From an uncultured Bacilli bacterium (GTDB lineage Bacteria > Bacillota_I > Bacilli_A > RF39 > UBA660): 64,000 nt of DNA. Both the position numbers and the translations under genes were made by a program. Below the pieces are notes generated by a model, which ran no database searches, had not been told where the DNA came from, and saw only the letters and a list, made by a program, of their open reading frames with translations. Positions 1 through 7,831 of this stretch are shown here, piece by piece. The stretch is taken from NCBI GenBank assembly GCA_944371325.1, contig CALVXO010000003.1, positions 1 to 64,000 of the forward strand, read 5' to 3'. Every line of letters begins with the position of its first letter. Position 1 is the stretch's first letter.

Positions 1-1
1 T

Positions 2-85
2 TTTCTCGGCATAAACATGTTATCTGTAGAATATTATACTTATTCAAAAGTTGCACTTGACTTTTTAATTAAAAAAATAAATTAA
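2..85 (+). CDS. C-terminal end of an unidentified protein (cut by window edge)
   Basis: One reading frame is open from the window edge to a TAA at 83-85 and gives 27 residues that look like ordinary protein (a short Tyr-rich stretch, then a Lys-rich tail). The start lies outside the window. Nothing in the fragment identifies a family. The other frames are also short and open, so this is only a weak call. Confidence 0.25.
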   Translation, partial: FLGINMLSVEYYTYSKVALDFLIKKIN

Positions 86-105
86 TTAAAAAGTAACAAA
101 ATTGT

Positions 106-134
106 TTGTTATATAAGTTAATTTATAGTATAAT
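106..134 (+). promoter_or_regulatory. Promoter of the candidate type I toxin mRNA (locus 1)
   Basis: TTGTTA at 106-111, a 17-base spacer and TATAAT at 129-134 form a sigma-70/sigma-A type promoter. Transcription would start near 141, leaving a leader of about 58 nt before the small ORF at 199. The -35 matches consensus at four of six positions. Confidence 0.6.
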
Positions 135-198
135 TGTATATAGAGAATATTAACTGTTGAGTACTTGCCAAATTCTAAATGAAGGAGGCTTGATAATT

Positions 199-288
199 AT
201 GAAGAAAAAAGATTTATTAATCTCATATCTAATATTAATTATCATTTTATTAGCAATATCTTTATTGATATTATGTATAAAAAAATAG
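199..288 (+). CDS. Small hydrophobic peptide, candidate type I toxin (locus 1)
   Basis: A 29-residue ORF begins at an ATG eleven bases after a strong AGGAGG (183-188). The peptide has a basic N-terminus (MKKKD), one hydrophobic span of about 20 Leu/Ile-rich residues, and a CIKK end, so it should form a single membrane helix. Known type I toxins of Bacillota (TxpA/BsrG and Fst classes) have this size and shape, but I see no sequence identity to a named family. An antisense transcription unit overlaps its 3' end, and the 5' UTR can pair with the 3' UTR (155-168 with 331-344). Function is inferred from architecture. Confidence 0.7.
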   Translation: MKKKDLLISYLILIIILLAISLLILCIKK

Positions 289-313
289 TACTCAATCTAA
301 CAGATTAAGTACA
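289..313 (-). terminator. Terminator of the antisense RNA (locus 1)
   Basis: Read on the minus strand, GTACTTAATCT, a GTT loop and AGATTGAGTAC form an 11-bp stem with one G-U pair, followed by TATTTTTTTA. It lies just beyond the toxin stop codon, which places the end of the antisense RNA inside the last codons of the toxin. Confidence 0.65.
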
Positions 314-332
314 TCACTAAATTAAAATAGGT

Positions 333-374
333 GAGTACTCAACATGGAAAAGTTAAGTATTCCCTTTTTTTATT
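333..374 (+). terminator. Terminator of the toxin mRNA (locus 1)
   Basis: GAGTACTCAAC (333-343) pairs imperfectly with GTTAAGTATTC (352-362) around an 8-base loop and is followed by CCTTTTTTTATT. The 5' arm of this hairpin is also the segment that can pair with the mRNA leader, so the two structures compete. Confidence 0.5.
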
Positions 375-645
375 ATATGCAAGTTTCCTTGACAAATACA
401 TTGTATCATAAATTAATATCATTGTCAAAATAAATTAATTAGATAGTGAAACAATAATAACTATACAAAAAAATGAAAGTATGATATAATTCGATTATAA
501 TAAATATAACAATCTGATTGGCAATGATTTATGAATTTTTAAAATTTCAAAGTGAACTAAAAGAATTAGAGCTTTGTCTAAAAAACGATTAAAGAAATTT
601 GTTATGTTTTTAAATAGGTAAAATTAGTTTTGAGGAGAATTATAT
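375..645. other. Non-coding stretch upstream of the small membrane protein gene
   Basis: The left part holds the minus-strand antitoxin promoter (400-428). A TGATATAAT at 482-490 is a good extended -10 for the gene at 646, which would give a leader of about 150 nt. A 22-codon ORF at 524-592 lies in that leader but has no convincing ribosome binding site. Confidence 0.5.
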
Positions 646-1140
646 ATGATGTTAGAGATAGTTTTTATTTTAATTTTATATGTAAGCTGTAAATTTAATA
701 TATATTTTGATATTAGTTTTATTAATTTCATTATTTGCATTTGTTTTTTACTTATTTCATCATATATAGTTTTTAAAAGTGTTAAATCACCTAAGTTATA
801 TAATAAGATAATAAGTATATTGTTTTATATAATAATTATTCTAATGTTATTATTAATATTTTTTCATTGGTTTTTTAATTCTTCAATAGTAACTGAAAAG
901 ACTTATAAGGAAGCTTTAAATAATAATAATGAAATATTAAAAGTAATCTCTTATGACGATGGTGGCCAGAGTGGACCAACTTATGTTGTATATCAAAGAA
1001 AACTTTATTTTGGTTTGATTTGTGAAAATACTGTTAAAGTCAATTCTTCATTTGATGCTAATTTCAATTTAAATGAGATATACAATGAATTGAAAAATGA
1101 CAATAGTTTTTGCAAATATAATTCAAGGATTTTTAAATAA
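646..1140 (+). CDS. Small membrane protein of unknown function
   Basis: The 164-residue product has three predicted membrane helices in its first 90 residues (about 3-20, 27-42 and 56-76), then a soluble part of about 70 residues. That part contains a DDGGQSG turn and a YVVYQRKLYFG strand, somewhat like the DUF5412-type proteins of Bacillota, though I cannot confirm the family. The start follows GAGGAG at 632-637; ATG at 649 is an alternative. A hairpin terminator follows, so it is probably monocistronic. Confidence 0.7.
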   Translation: MMLEIVFILILYVSCKFNIYFDISFINFIICICFLLISSYIVFKSVKSPKLYNKIISILFYIIIILMLLLIFFHWFFNSSIVTEKTYKEALNNNNEILKVISYDDGGQSGPTYVVYQRKLYFGLICENTVKVNSSFDANFNLNEIYNELKNDNSFCKYNSRIFK

Positions 1141-1213
1141 ATTACAACAACAAGATTTGTTGCTGTTGTAAGATAATTGAATAGTATGTTGTAACTTTTA
1201 ATTATAAAAAAAG

Positions 1214-1251
1214 AAAACAGTATCAATTCTATAGATTTGATATTGTTTTTT
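1214..1251 (+). terminator. Rho-independent terminator after the 646 gene
   Basis: AAAACAGTATCAA pairs with TTGATATTGTTTT (one G-U pair) and runs into TTTTTT at 1246-1251. A second weaker inverted repeat (TTACAACA arms) lies at 1142-1171. Confidence 0.7.
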
Positions 1252-1380
1252 AGATGGTAGGGACGTATGAAATTTTTACAATTTATTAGTATGTATTTAT
1301 TAAGCTTTGACTATATTAAATAAAACGATTTTATAAAAAACAATAATTCAATATTTTATCTTTGTAAATATCATATTTCG

Positions 1381-1389
1381 TGATATAAT
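1381..1389 (+). promoter_or_regulatory. Extended -10 promoter of nusB-xseA-xseB
   Basis: TGATATAAT lies 28 bases before the nusB start codon, with an A-rich AAAAAGAGG ribosome site between. No good -35 is visible, as expected for an extended -10 promoter. Confidence 0.6.
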
Positions 1390-1416
1390 TAATATAATGA
1401 AAAAGAGGTTATATGT

Positions 1417-1830
1417 ATGGAACAATTAAATAGAAGTGAAGCAAGAAAAATTATTATGACTATTCTTTATCAAATAGTTGTTTATGATAAAAATAACATG
1501 ATTTATGAAGTAGAAGATGTTATAAAAGAAAACTTAGAAATTGATAATGAATTTGTTAAAGATATTGTATATGGTGTTATAACATATCAAAATAATTTAG
1601 ATAAAATTGCTAATAAATATTTAAATAATTGGACAATTGATCGTTTAGGTAGTACTGATATTGCTATTTTAAGAATGGGTATTTATGAATTATTATATAC
1701 TGATACTCCAAGTATTGTTTCAATTAATGAAGCAGTAGAACTAGCTAAAATATATAGTGATGAAAGTGTTGCTAAGATGATTAATGCGGTTTTAGATAAA
1801 GTATATCATGAGATGGTGGAACATGAATGA
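1417..1830 (+). CDS. nusB: Transcription antitermination/termination factor NusB
   Basis: NusB binds boxA RNA with ribosomal protein S10 and supports antitermination of rRNA transcription. The 137-residue product has the all-helical NusB fold signature: SEARKI near the N-terminus, DRLGSTDIAILRMGIYEL at about residues 74-92, and the conserved SINEAVELAKIYSDE segment near 107-121. Its length is normal for the family. It is the first gene of an operon with xseA, whose start lies inside the last codons of nusB. Confidence 0.97.
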   Translation: MEQLNRSEARKIIMTILYQIVVYDKNNMIYEVEDVIKENLEIDNEFVKDIVYGVITYQNNLDKIANKYLNNWTIDRLGSTDIAILRMGIYELLYTDTPSIVSINEAVELAKIYSDESVAKMINAVLDKVYHEMVEHE

Positions 1831-3160
1831 TAAGTATTTAAGTGTAAGTGTTATAAATAGATATATTAAACACGTAATAGATACAGATGCAAATCTGCAA
1901 AAAGTATTTATTAAAGGTGAAATATCTAATTTTAAAGCCCATTCAACTGGGCATTTATATTTTTCAATTAAAGATGAAACTAGTAAGATAAATGCGATTA
2001 TGTTTAATGGTAATGCTAGAAAATTAAACTTTAATCCAACTGATGGGACAAAAGTTTTAATAACTGGAAGAATTAGTGTTTATGAAGCAACTGGTAATTA
2101 TCAAATTTATGTTGACGAAATGATTGAAGATGGTGTTGGTAATTTATATATTGCTTTTGAAAAATTAAAAAAACAATTAGCAGCTGAAGGTTTATTTGAT
2201 AGTAAATATAAAAAGCCAATTCCTAAATATCCTACTAAAATAGGGGTAGTAACTGCTAATACAGGTGCTGCTATTAAAGATATATTATCAACGATCAAAA
2301 GAAGATTTCCTATTGGACAAGTTATATTATTTCCGAGTTTAGTGCAAGGTGATAATGCTGCTAAAGATATTGTTAAAAATATTAAATTAGCCAATACCTA
2401 TGATCTAGATGTTTTAATAGTTGGCCGCGGTGGTGGATCTATTGAAGATTTATGGCCATTTAATGAAGAAATAGTGGCGCGTGCTATATTTGATTCTAAA
2501 ATCCCAATTATTAGCGCAGTAGGCCATGAAGTTGATTTTACAATAGCTGATTTTGTAGCTGATTTAAGAGCACCAACTCCAACTGGAGCTGCTGAAATGG
2601 CTGTGCCTAATTTAGTTGATTTAAATAAATATATTGAACAATTAAAAATAAGACTAAGTTCGGATATAATAAAAAAAGTTAATATTTATAAATTAAATTT
2701 AGATAGTTTAAGAAACTCATATATACTTAAAAATCCAAGTATATTATTTGAAAACAAAAAACAAAATTTAGATTTAATAAGTAATAAAATAAATGAATTA
2801 TTGTTAAAAAAACTAGAACTAAAAAAACTACATTTAGATAGTTTAAAAAATTCATATATTTTAAAAAATCCTAATATGTTGTTTGAAAATAAAAAACAAA
2901 ATTTAATTTTATTAACTAAAGAATTAAATAAAACAATCAATTTAAAAATAGATAATAATGTTACTAAATTAAATACTATCATCGAAAAACTAGAACTTAT
3001 TAATCCTTTAAATGTTATGAAAAGAGGATTTAGTTTAACTTATAAAGATAATAAATTAATTAAAAGTGTCAAAAAAATTAAGAAAGATGATGAATTAAAT
3101 ATTAAATTTAATGATGGTAATATATTAGTAAATGTAAAGGAGATAAATAATGAAATTTGA
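1823..3160 (+). CDS. xseA: Exodeoxyribonuclease VII large subunit
   Basis: XseA is the catalytic subunit of exonuclease VII, which degrades single-stranded DNA from both ends. The 445-residue product shows the N-terminal OB fold (GEISNFKAHSTGHLYFSIKD) and the catalytic region with VGRGGGSIEDLWPFNEE and SAVGHEVDFTIADFVADLRAPTP. Next come the coiled-coil arm and the usual MKRGFSL segment near the C-terminus. I start it at 1823 (MNDKYLS), eight bases before the nusB stop and after GGTGG, rather than at the upstream ATG at 1808. The coiled-coil arm contains two nearly identical copies of a segment starting LDSLxNSYILKNP, 46 residues apart. It overlaps xseB by 11 bases. Confidence 0.96.
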   Translation: MNDKYLSVSVINRYIKHVIDTDANLQKVFIKGEISNFKAHSTGHLYFSIKDETSKINAIMFNGNARKLNFNPTDGTKVLITGRISVYEATGNYQIYVDEMIEDGVGNLYIAFEKLKKQLAAEGLFDSKYKKPIPKYPTKIGVVTANTGAAIKDILSTIKRRFPIGQVILFPSLVQGDNAAKDIVKNIKLANTYDLDVLIVGRGGGSIEDLWPFNEEIVARAIFDSKIPIISAVGHEVDFTIADFVADLRAPTPTGAAEMAVPNLVDLNKYIEQLKIRLSSDIIKKVNIYKLNLDSLRNSYILKNPSILFENKKQNLDLISNKINELLLKKLELKKLHLDSLKNSYILKNPNMLFENKKQNLILLTKELNKTINLKIDNNVTKLNTIIEKLELINPLNVMKRGFSLTYKDNKLIKSVKKIKKDDELNIKFNDGNILVNVKEINNEI

Positions 3161-3359
3161 AGAAAAAATTAAAAAATTAGAAGATATTGTTGCCACATTA
3201 GAAAGTGATACTAATGATTTAGAAGATTCAATTAACAAATATAGTGAAGCTATGAAATTAGTTAAAGAATGTGATGAACAATTAAAAAATATTGAAGAAA
3301 GTGTTAATAAAATAGTTAGTGAAAATGGTGAATTAGAAGACTTAAATATTGAAGAATAA
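3150..3359 (+). CDS. xseB: Exodeoxyribonuclease VII small subunit
   Basis: The 69-residue product is the usual length for XseB, which wraps around the coiled-coil arm of XseA. It has the family pattern of FEEKIKKLEDIV near the N-terminus, followed by an acidic helix with LEDSINKYSEAM and a C-terminal amphipathic helix. The start follows AAGGAG and overlaps the end of xseA, so the two are probably translationally coupled. A strong terminator overlaps its last codons and closes the operon. Confidence 0.95.
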   Translation: MKFEEKIKKLEDIVATLESDTNDLEDSINKYSEAMKLVKECDEQLKNIEESVNKIVSENGELEDLNIEE

Positions 3360-3369
3360 GTCTTTTTTC
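3337..3369 (+). terminator. Terminator of the nusB-xseA-xseB operon
   Basis: AAGACTTA (3337-3344) and TAAGTCTT (3357-3364) form a perfect 8-bp stem running into TCTTTTTTC. The 5' arm lies within the last codons of xseB. Confidence 0.8.
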
Positions 3370-3398
3370 TTGTCAATAATAAATAAATATTGTATACT
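3370..3398 (+). promoter_or_regulatory. Promoter of the RhuM-family gene
   Basis: TTGTCA at 3370-3375, a spacer of 17 and TATACT at 3393-3398 fit a sigma-A promoter at five of six positions in each hexamer. It begins directly after the preceding terminator. Confidence 0.7.
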
Positions 3399-3450
3399 TT
3401 TAATAGAAAATGATTAAAAGAATTAAAATGATAAGGAGATGTTATAGAAA

Positions 3451-4485
3451 ATGCAAAAAACACAAGAAAAATTAATTGGTAATGAAAATAATATTTTATT
3501 TTATAATGATGAAGAAGGAAATGTAACTGTCGAAGTATTACTTGAAAATGAAGATGTTTGGTTAAATATAGAAGCAATTTCAAAACTTTTTAATATTGAT
3601 AGAAGTGGTATTGTTAGGCATATCAATAATATTTATAAGGACGACGAATTAAATCAAAATTCAACTTGTGCAAAAATTGCACAAGTTCAAAAAGAAGGTA
3701 ATAGAGAAGTTAAAAGAGTTTATCCATATTATAATTTAGATATGATTATTTCTATTGGTTTTAGAGTTAATTCTAAAAAAGCAATAAAATTTAGAACTTG
3801 GGCGAATAAATTAATTAAAGAATATATGGTGCAAGGTTTTGCATTAAATGACGAGAGATTTATGAAAGCAAGAAAATCAGATCAAGAATATTTTAAAAGA
3901 TTACTTGAAAGAATTAAATTAATTCGTACAAGTGAAAGAATGTTTTATCAAAAGATTACTGATATTTTTGCAGAATGTTCTATGGATTATGATAGAAATA
4001 GTGATATGGCTATAACATTTTATAAAACAATTCAAAATAAATTTCATTATGCTATTACAGGACAAACAGCAATAGAAATTGTTTATAATAGAGTAGATTC
4101 TAAAAAAAATAATATGGGGCTTACTACTTGGGAAAATTCTCCTGATGGAAAAATATTAAAATCTGATTATATAATTGCTAAAAATTATTTAGATGAAAAA
4201 GAAATAAAAAATTTAAATAATTTGGTAAACTTATTTTTAGATATTGCTGAGAATAATGCTGAAAGAAATATACCGATGTACATGAATGATTGGACCAACG
4301 AGGTAGAAAATGCTTTGAAATTATTTCATTATGAAGTATTAGAAGGAAAAGGAAAGATTTCACATAAGCAAGCAGTAGAAAAGGCAGAAAGTGAATATGA
4401 AAAATACAAAGTGATTCAAGATAAAAATTATATTTCTGATTTTGATAAATTATTAAATGAAGCAAAACAAATAGAAAATAATTAA
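3451..4485 (+). CDS. RhuM-family virulence-type protein
   Basis: The 344-residue product has the complete RhuM-family layout. An N-terminal KilA-N/BRO-like part contains VWLNIEAISKLFNIDRSGIVRHINN and the KRVYPYYNLDMIISIGFRVNS block. It is followed by RTWANKLIKEYMVQGFALND and a C-terminal Fic-adjacent region with FYKTIQNKFHYAITGQTA and GLTTWENSPDGKI. RhuM was named in a Salmonella pathogenicity island, but its biochemical role is unknown; in many Bacillota it is a scattered accessory gene often near defence or mobile loci. It has its own promoter and is followed by an Imm-5-like gene, so this stretch looks acquired. Its composition does not differ obviously from its neighbours. Confidence 0.9.
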   Translation: MQKTQEKLIGNENNILFYNDEEGNVTVEVLLENEDVWLNIEAISKLFNIDRSGIVRHINNIYKDDELNQNSTCAKIAQVQKEGNREVKRVYPYYNLDMIISIGFRVNSKKAIKFRTWANKLIKEYMVQGFALNDERFMKARKSDQEYFKRLLERIKLIRTSERMFYQKITDIFAECSMDYDRNSDMAITFYKTIQNKFHYAITGQTAIEIVYNRVDSKKNNMGLTTWENSPDGKILKSDYIIAKNYLDEKEIKNLNNLVNLFLDIAENNAERNIPMYMNDWTNEVENALKLFHYEVLEGKGKISHKQAVEKAESEYEKYKVIQDKNYISDFDKLLNEAKQIENN

Positions 4486-4549
4486 AATTGTAATCAAAAC
4501 TAATAAAAATTGATAGAGTTTAAAATTATTTTATTTTTAGGAGAAAAAT

Positions 4550-5092
4550 ATGGATGTTATAATAGAAGTTAAGCAAAAATTAAAAAGAAAAAATCAAATT
4601 TTATTTGATAAAAAAAGTCTTTTTTTACAAGAGTTGATGTTTTTAATAAGTGAACAAAATCATAAAGTATTAACACTATGGGCTTTAGATTTAGCTCGTG
4701 AATTAGTTAATTATTTAGAAGAAAAATATCCAAATGAGGATAGATTTAAAATAGCTTTAGATAAAACTAGATTATGGTCACAAGGCGAAATTAAAATGCC
4801 TGAAGCTAAAAGAGCAATTTTAAATTGTCATGCTGTAGCTAAAGAATTAACCAATAAAGAAGATATTGCTTTATGTCATGCTATTGGTCAAGCATGTGGT
4901 GTTGTTCATACGGTTGGTCACGCAATAGGGCTTCCTATCTATGAACTAACAGCTATTGTTTATAAATATGGTATTGATAACTGCAAAGATGAATTAATAA
5001 ATAGAAAAAAAGAATATATAGATAAAATATATTATTATCAAGAACATTATAAAGAATATCAAAAATGGGCTAAATTTTATAATGAAAATTAA
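4550..5092 (+). CDS. Imm-5-like putative immunity protein
   Basis: The 180-residue, largely helical protein matches the pattern of the Imm-5 type 'putative immunity protein' family. It has LWALDLARELVNYLE, a PNEDRFKIALDKTRLWSQGEI block, AKRAILNCHAVAKE, and a His-containing segment HTVGHAIGLPIYELTAIVYKYG. Imm-5 proteins were proposed as antitoxins of polymorphic toxins, but many genomes, like this window, have no adjacent toxin, so the actual role is open. It starts after a GGAG ribosome site and is followed closely by a DUF1294 gene, probably in one transcript. Confidence 0.75.
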   Translation: MDVIIEVKQKLKRKNQILFDKKSLFLQELMFLISEQNHKVLTLWALDLARELVNYLEEKYPNEDRFKIALDKTRLWSQGEIKMPEAKRAILNCHAVAKELTNKEDIALCHAIGQACGVVHTVGHAIGLPIYELTAIVYKYGIDNCKDELINRKKEYIDKIYYYQEHYKEYQKWAKFYNEN

Positions 5093-5104
5093 AGGAAAAA
5101 TATA

Positions 5105-5386
5105 ATGATGATAACAAACATTTTATTTAAAAAATATATTCTAATGTATTTTGTTATAATAAATTTTATAACTTTTATAGTTTTTGCTCTTGACAAACTT
5201 TTTGCAATAAAGAAAAAATGGCGTTATAAAGTTGTTACGTTATTAGGATTATGTTTTATAGGTGGATCATTAGGTGGATTTTTGGCAATGCATTTATTTA
5301 GACACAAAACTAAGAAAAAAATTTTTGTAATTGGAGTTCCATTAATGTTAATAATTCAAATAATGATTTTGCTGTTTATTAAATAA
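5105..5386 (+). CDS. DUF1294 family membrane protein
   Basis: The 93-residue product has the DUF1294 pattern: a first membrane helix ending FALDKLFAIKKKWR, a LLGLCFIGGSLGGFLAMHLFRHKTKKK block, and a last helix. Family members are small inner-membrane proteins without an assigned function, often fused to cold-shock domains elsewhere. It begins 12 bases after the Imm-5-like gene; two adjacent ATG codons make the exact start uncertain by one residue. Confidence 0.9.
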   Translation: MMITNILFKKYILMYFVIINFITFIVFALDKLFAIKKKWRYKVVTLLGLCFIGGSLGGFLAMHLFRHKTKKKIFVIGVPLMLIIQIMILLFIK

Positions 5387-5432
5387 TATACAAATTTATT
5401 AGAGAAGAAGTGTTTTATTTTATTATAGAACC

Positions 5433-5464
5433 ATAAAACAGAACTAGTAAGTTTTGTTTTATTT
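5433..5464 (+). terminator. Terminator after the DUF1294 gene
   Basis: AAAACAGAAC and GTTTTGTTTT form a 10-bp stem (one G-U pair) with a TAGTAA loop; T-rich sequence follows. The next promoter's TGATATAAT (5466-5474) begins immediately after. Confidence 0.6.
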
Positions 5465-5516
5465 ATGATATAATACTTTTGATAGATAAGTAGGAATTTG
5501 AAAATGAGGTGTTTAT

Positions 5517-5930
5517 ATGAAAAATAAATCATTATTTATTGCAATTGCAATATTAAGTTTAATTTTTATATTCGTTGATAAATTTATTATAACATTAGAA
5601 TATGGTTGGTTAGAAATAATTCTTTTTGTAATATGTATTATATTATTAATTTTTAGCATAATAAAATTATTTCAATTATCAAAATTCTCAAAATCAGTAA
5701 AAATAATATTAGAAATAGTAACTATTTTAATTGTTATATGGTTTTCTTTATTAAGCATAGATTATAAAAGACATATAAATTTATATTCTCCACTATTTAG
5801 TATTGGTTATAAAGTAGTCGAGGACTATGACATGAATATAGAAAACGGCAGGGTAAATACAATTAAAAGTACATTTTATTTATTTGGTATTAAAATAAAT
5901 GAAGTTTATGTTGTAGTAGATTACTACTAA
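5517..5930 (+). CDS. Hypothetical membrane protein
   Basis: The 137-residue product has three hydrophobic spans (about residues 5-25, 29-50 and 62-82) and a short C-terminal extracytoplasmic part. That part holds the motif GYKVVEDYDMNI and a strand-rich end FGIKINEVYVVVDYY. It is not recognised. It has its own extended -10 promoter (5466-5474). Confidence 0.65.
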   Translation: MKNKSLFIAIAILSLIFIFVDKFIITLEYGWLEIILFVICIILLIFSIIKLFQLSKFSKSVKIILEIVTILIVIWFSLLSIDYKRHINLYSPLFSIGYKVVEDYDMNIENGRVNTIKSTFYLFGIKINEVYVVVDYY

Positions 5931-6033
5931 ATTATAATTTTATGATTTATTGTAAGTATTATATGACTAAATTGTAAGATTAATATAAATCTTTTTGTGA
6001 TATAATTAAAAATAAATAAAAGGAGTTGATAAA

Positions 6034-7155
6034 ATGGGTTATATTGAAGCAATTAAAACAGCAGTTGTTATTTTTCCTTTTATTGCTTTTTTATTTACAT
6101 TACCATTTATTTTACATCAATATCACAAATATGGAGCAATTCATAAATTTCGAACATTAATTATTTATTCATTTATTTTATATATGATTACTATTTATTT
6201 TTTAGTTATTTTGCCACTTCCGGCAATTGAAACAGTTACTAAACCAGAAAAAATAATGAATTTGATCCCATTTTCTTTTGTTGATGATTTTATAAATAAA
6301 AGTTCATTTATTATAAATGATCCTAATACTTATTTAAAAACATTAACTAGTTCAAGTTTTTATGTTGCCGCTTTTAATATATTAATGACTATACCATTTG
6401 GTATGTATTTAAGATATTATTTTAAATGTAGTTTAAAAAAAGTATTTTTCTTTAGCTTTTGTTTAAGTTTATTTTTTGAATTAACTCAATTAACAGGACT
6501 ATATTTTATCTATCCTTATCCATATCGTTTATTTGATGTTGATGATTTGATATTAAATACTTTAGGTGGTGTATTAGGTTATTTTATAATGGGATTAGTT
6601 GATAATTTTTTACCAACTCGTGATGAAATAGATAGGCAAGCAAAAGAGATTGGTAAAACAGTATCTGGTTTAAGAAGAGTTGTATTATTTTTTTTAGATA
6701 TGTTTATTTTTGTTATATTTACTATTTTATTAAGTATATTTACTAAAAAAGCCGTTTATATTTCTTTTGTAGTATATTATATTTTAATACCATATTTTAA
6801 AAATAATCAAACATTAGGTGGCATGTTTTTAAATGTTAGATTAGAATTTCCGAATAAAAGATTAATTAGATTAATATTTAGATCAATATTTATTTTTCTT
6901 TATTATTTTGTATTAATTTATTTTTTAATAATAGGTTCTATTTTTATAGTAAATTATTTAAATTTAAATACATTTATATCATTTATTTTATACTTTTTAA
7001 TTTTATTAGGAATATTTACTTTCTATTTAACAAATATAATAATAATTTTAAAATATAAAAAAATATTTTATGATAAATTATTTAAAACTACATATGAAAG
7101 TACAATTTTAATTGAAGAAGAAATTCATGATGAATTTGAAGGTGAAGAAAAATGA
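6034..7155 (+). CDS. VanZ-RDD fusion membrane protein
   Basis: The 373-residue protein joins two membrane domains. Residues 1-190 are VanZ-like: a multi-helix domain with LPLP, NLIPFSF and the conserved SLFFELTQLTGLYFIYPYPYRLFDVDDLILNTLGGVLGY. Residues 210-330 are an RDD domain (RRVVLFFLDMF, then TLGGMFLNVRL). VanZ proteins raise teicoplanin resistance in some bacteria; RDD proteins include Na+/H+ antiporter-like examples. Neither function can be assumed here. It starts after AAAAGGAG, has an extended -10 at 5998-6006, and overlaps a 59-residue membrane ORF by four bases. Confidence 0.88.
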   Translation: MGYIEAIKTAVVIFPFIAFLFTLPFILHQYHKYGAIHKFRTLIIYSFILYMITIYFLVILPLPAIETVTKPEKIMNLIPFSFVDDFINKSSFIINDPNTYLKTLTSSSFYVAAFNILMTIPFGMYLRYYFKCSLKKVFFFSFCLSLFFELTQLTGLYFIYPYPYRLFDVDDLILNTLGGVLGYFIMGLVDNFLPTRDEIDRQAKEIGKTVSGLRRVVLFFLDMFIFVIFTILLSIFTKKAVYISFVVYYILIPYFKNNQTLGGMFLNVRLEFPNKRLIRLIFRSIFIFLYYFVLIYFLIIGSIFIVNYLNLNTFISFILYFLILLGIFTFYLTNIIIILKYKKIFYDKLFKTTYESTILIEEEIHDEFEGEEK

Positions 7156-7331
7156 AAAAAGAGAAGGTATTTAGAATATTAACATTTATATTTATGATTT
7201 TAACTTTTATTGGAGCAGGATATGTATTATTAAATAAAGGACAAGTAAGTGCTGGATATGCAGTTATTCCAAGTTTATTTTGTGCTATATTTTCTCAATT
7301 GGCAGTTTATGAAAAATTTAAAAATAAATAG
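7152..7331 (+). CDS. Small two-helix membrane protein
   Basis: A 59-residue ORF starts in an ATGA overlap with the VanZ-RDD gene and is therefore likely translationally coupled. It has two hydrophobic spans (about residues 8-26 and 37-52), a charged N-terminus (KKEKVFR) and a basic end. It is not recognised. Confidence 0.65.
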   Translation: MKKEKVFRILTFIFMILTFIGAGYVLLNKGQVSAGYAVIPSLFCAIFSQLAVYEKFKNK

Positions 7332-7342
7332 GAGATATATTT

Positions 7343-7831
7343 ATGAAAAATAAAATATTTAATCCAATTATTATTTTTATAATTGGTTTGATATTAGGTA
7401 TTGCTTCAAAACTGTTTGATATTTATACAGAAATATTAGGAAATATATTTTCTGAATTTTCGATTTGGATTTTGTTTGGAACTTTAATATCTATATATAG
7501 TGATAATAAAAAGAAGGCAATGATAAATGTTTTTCTATTTTGTATAGGCATGTTAATAACTTATTATTTAACAGCATATATTACTCATTCTGTATATGGC
7601 TGGACATTTATTAAAGGTTGGACTTTGTTTGCCTGTGTTTCACCTGTATTTGCATATTTCACTTGGATGACAAAAGAAAAAGGAATTCTACCTATAATAA
7701 TTCGTTTAGGAATAATTGGAGTATCAGTATTTTCTAGTATGTTTTTATTTACTTTTGATATTTTTGATTTAATAATAAATTTAATATTAGTATATTTCTT
7801 GTTCTTTAAAAAAATAAAAAGATTTAATTAA
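7343..7831 (+). CDS. Hypothetical multi-pass membrane protein (possibly DUF6518-like)
   Basis: The 162-residue product has about five hydrophobic helices, begins with an IGLILGIASKLFDIYTEILGNIF segment, and contains YLTAYITHSVYGWTFIKGW. The GxxxGxxSKxxD start and central YY pattern recall the DUF6518 membrane family, but that match is from memory and uncertain. It follows the small two-helix gene by 11 bases with a GGAGATAT ribosome site and may be the last gene of the VanZ-RDD operon. Confidence 0.65.
   Translation: MKNKIFNPIIIFIIGLILGIASKLFDIYTEILGNIFSEFSIWILFGTLISIYSDNKKKAMINVFLFCIGMLITYYLTAYITHSVYGWTFIKGWTLFACVSPVFAYFTWMTKEKGILPIIIRLGIIGVSVFSSMFLFTFDIFDLIINLILVYFLFFKKIKRFN

Larger units (their letters stand above)
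281..393 (-). ncRNA. Candidate antisense antitoxin RNA (locus 1)
   Basis: The minus strand carries a perfect -35 TTGACA (428-423), a 17-base spacer and -10 TACAAT (405-400), so transcription should start near 393. It would end at a minus-strand hairpin formed by 313-289 (11 base pairs with one wobble, 3-base loop) followed by a U-rich run opposite 288-279. The RNA of about 113 nt would be complementary to the 3' UTR and last codons of the 29-residue ORF. No ORF lies in it. This convergent, 3'-overlapping layout is that of the txpA/RatA and bsrG/SR4 systems. Confidence 0.65.

Noticed and set aside
524-592. 22-codon ORF in the leader of the 646 gene
   Set aside because: No convincing ribosome site, no recognisable features and no partner; it may be chance in AT-rich DNA.
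2107-2394. Minus-strand ORF inside xseA
   Set aside because: Lies antisense to a conserved catalytic region and has no start signals.
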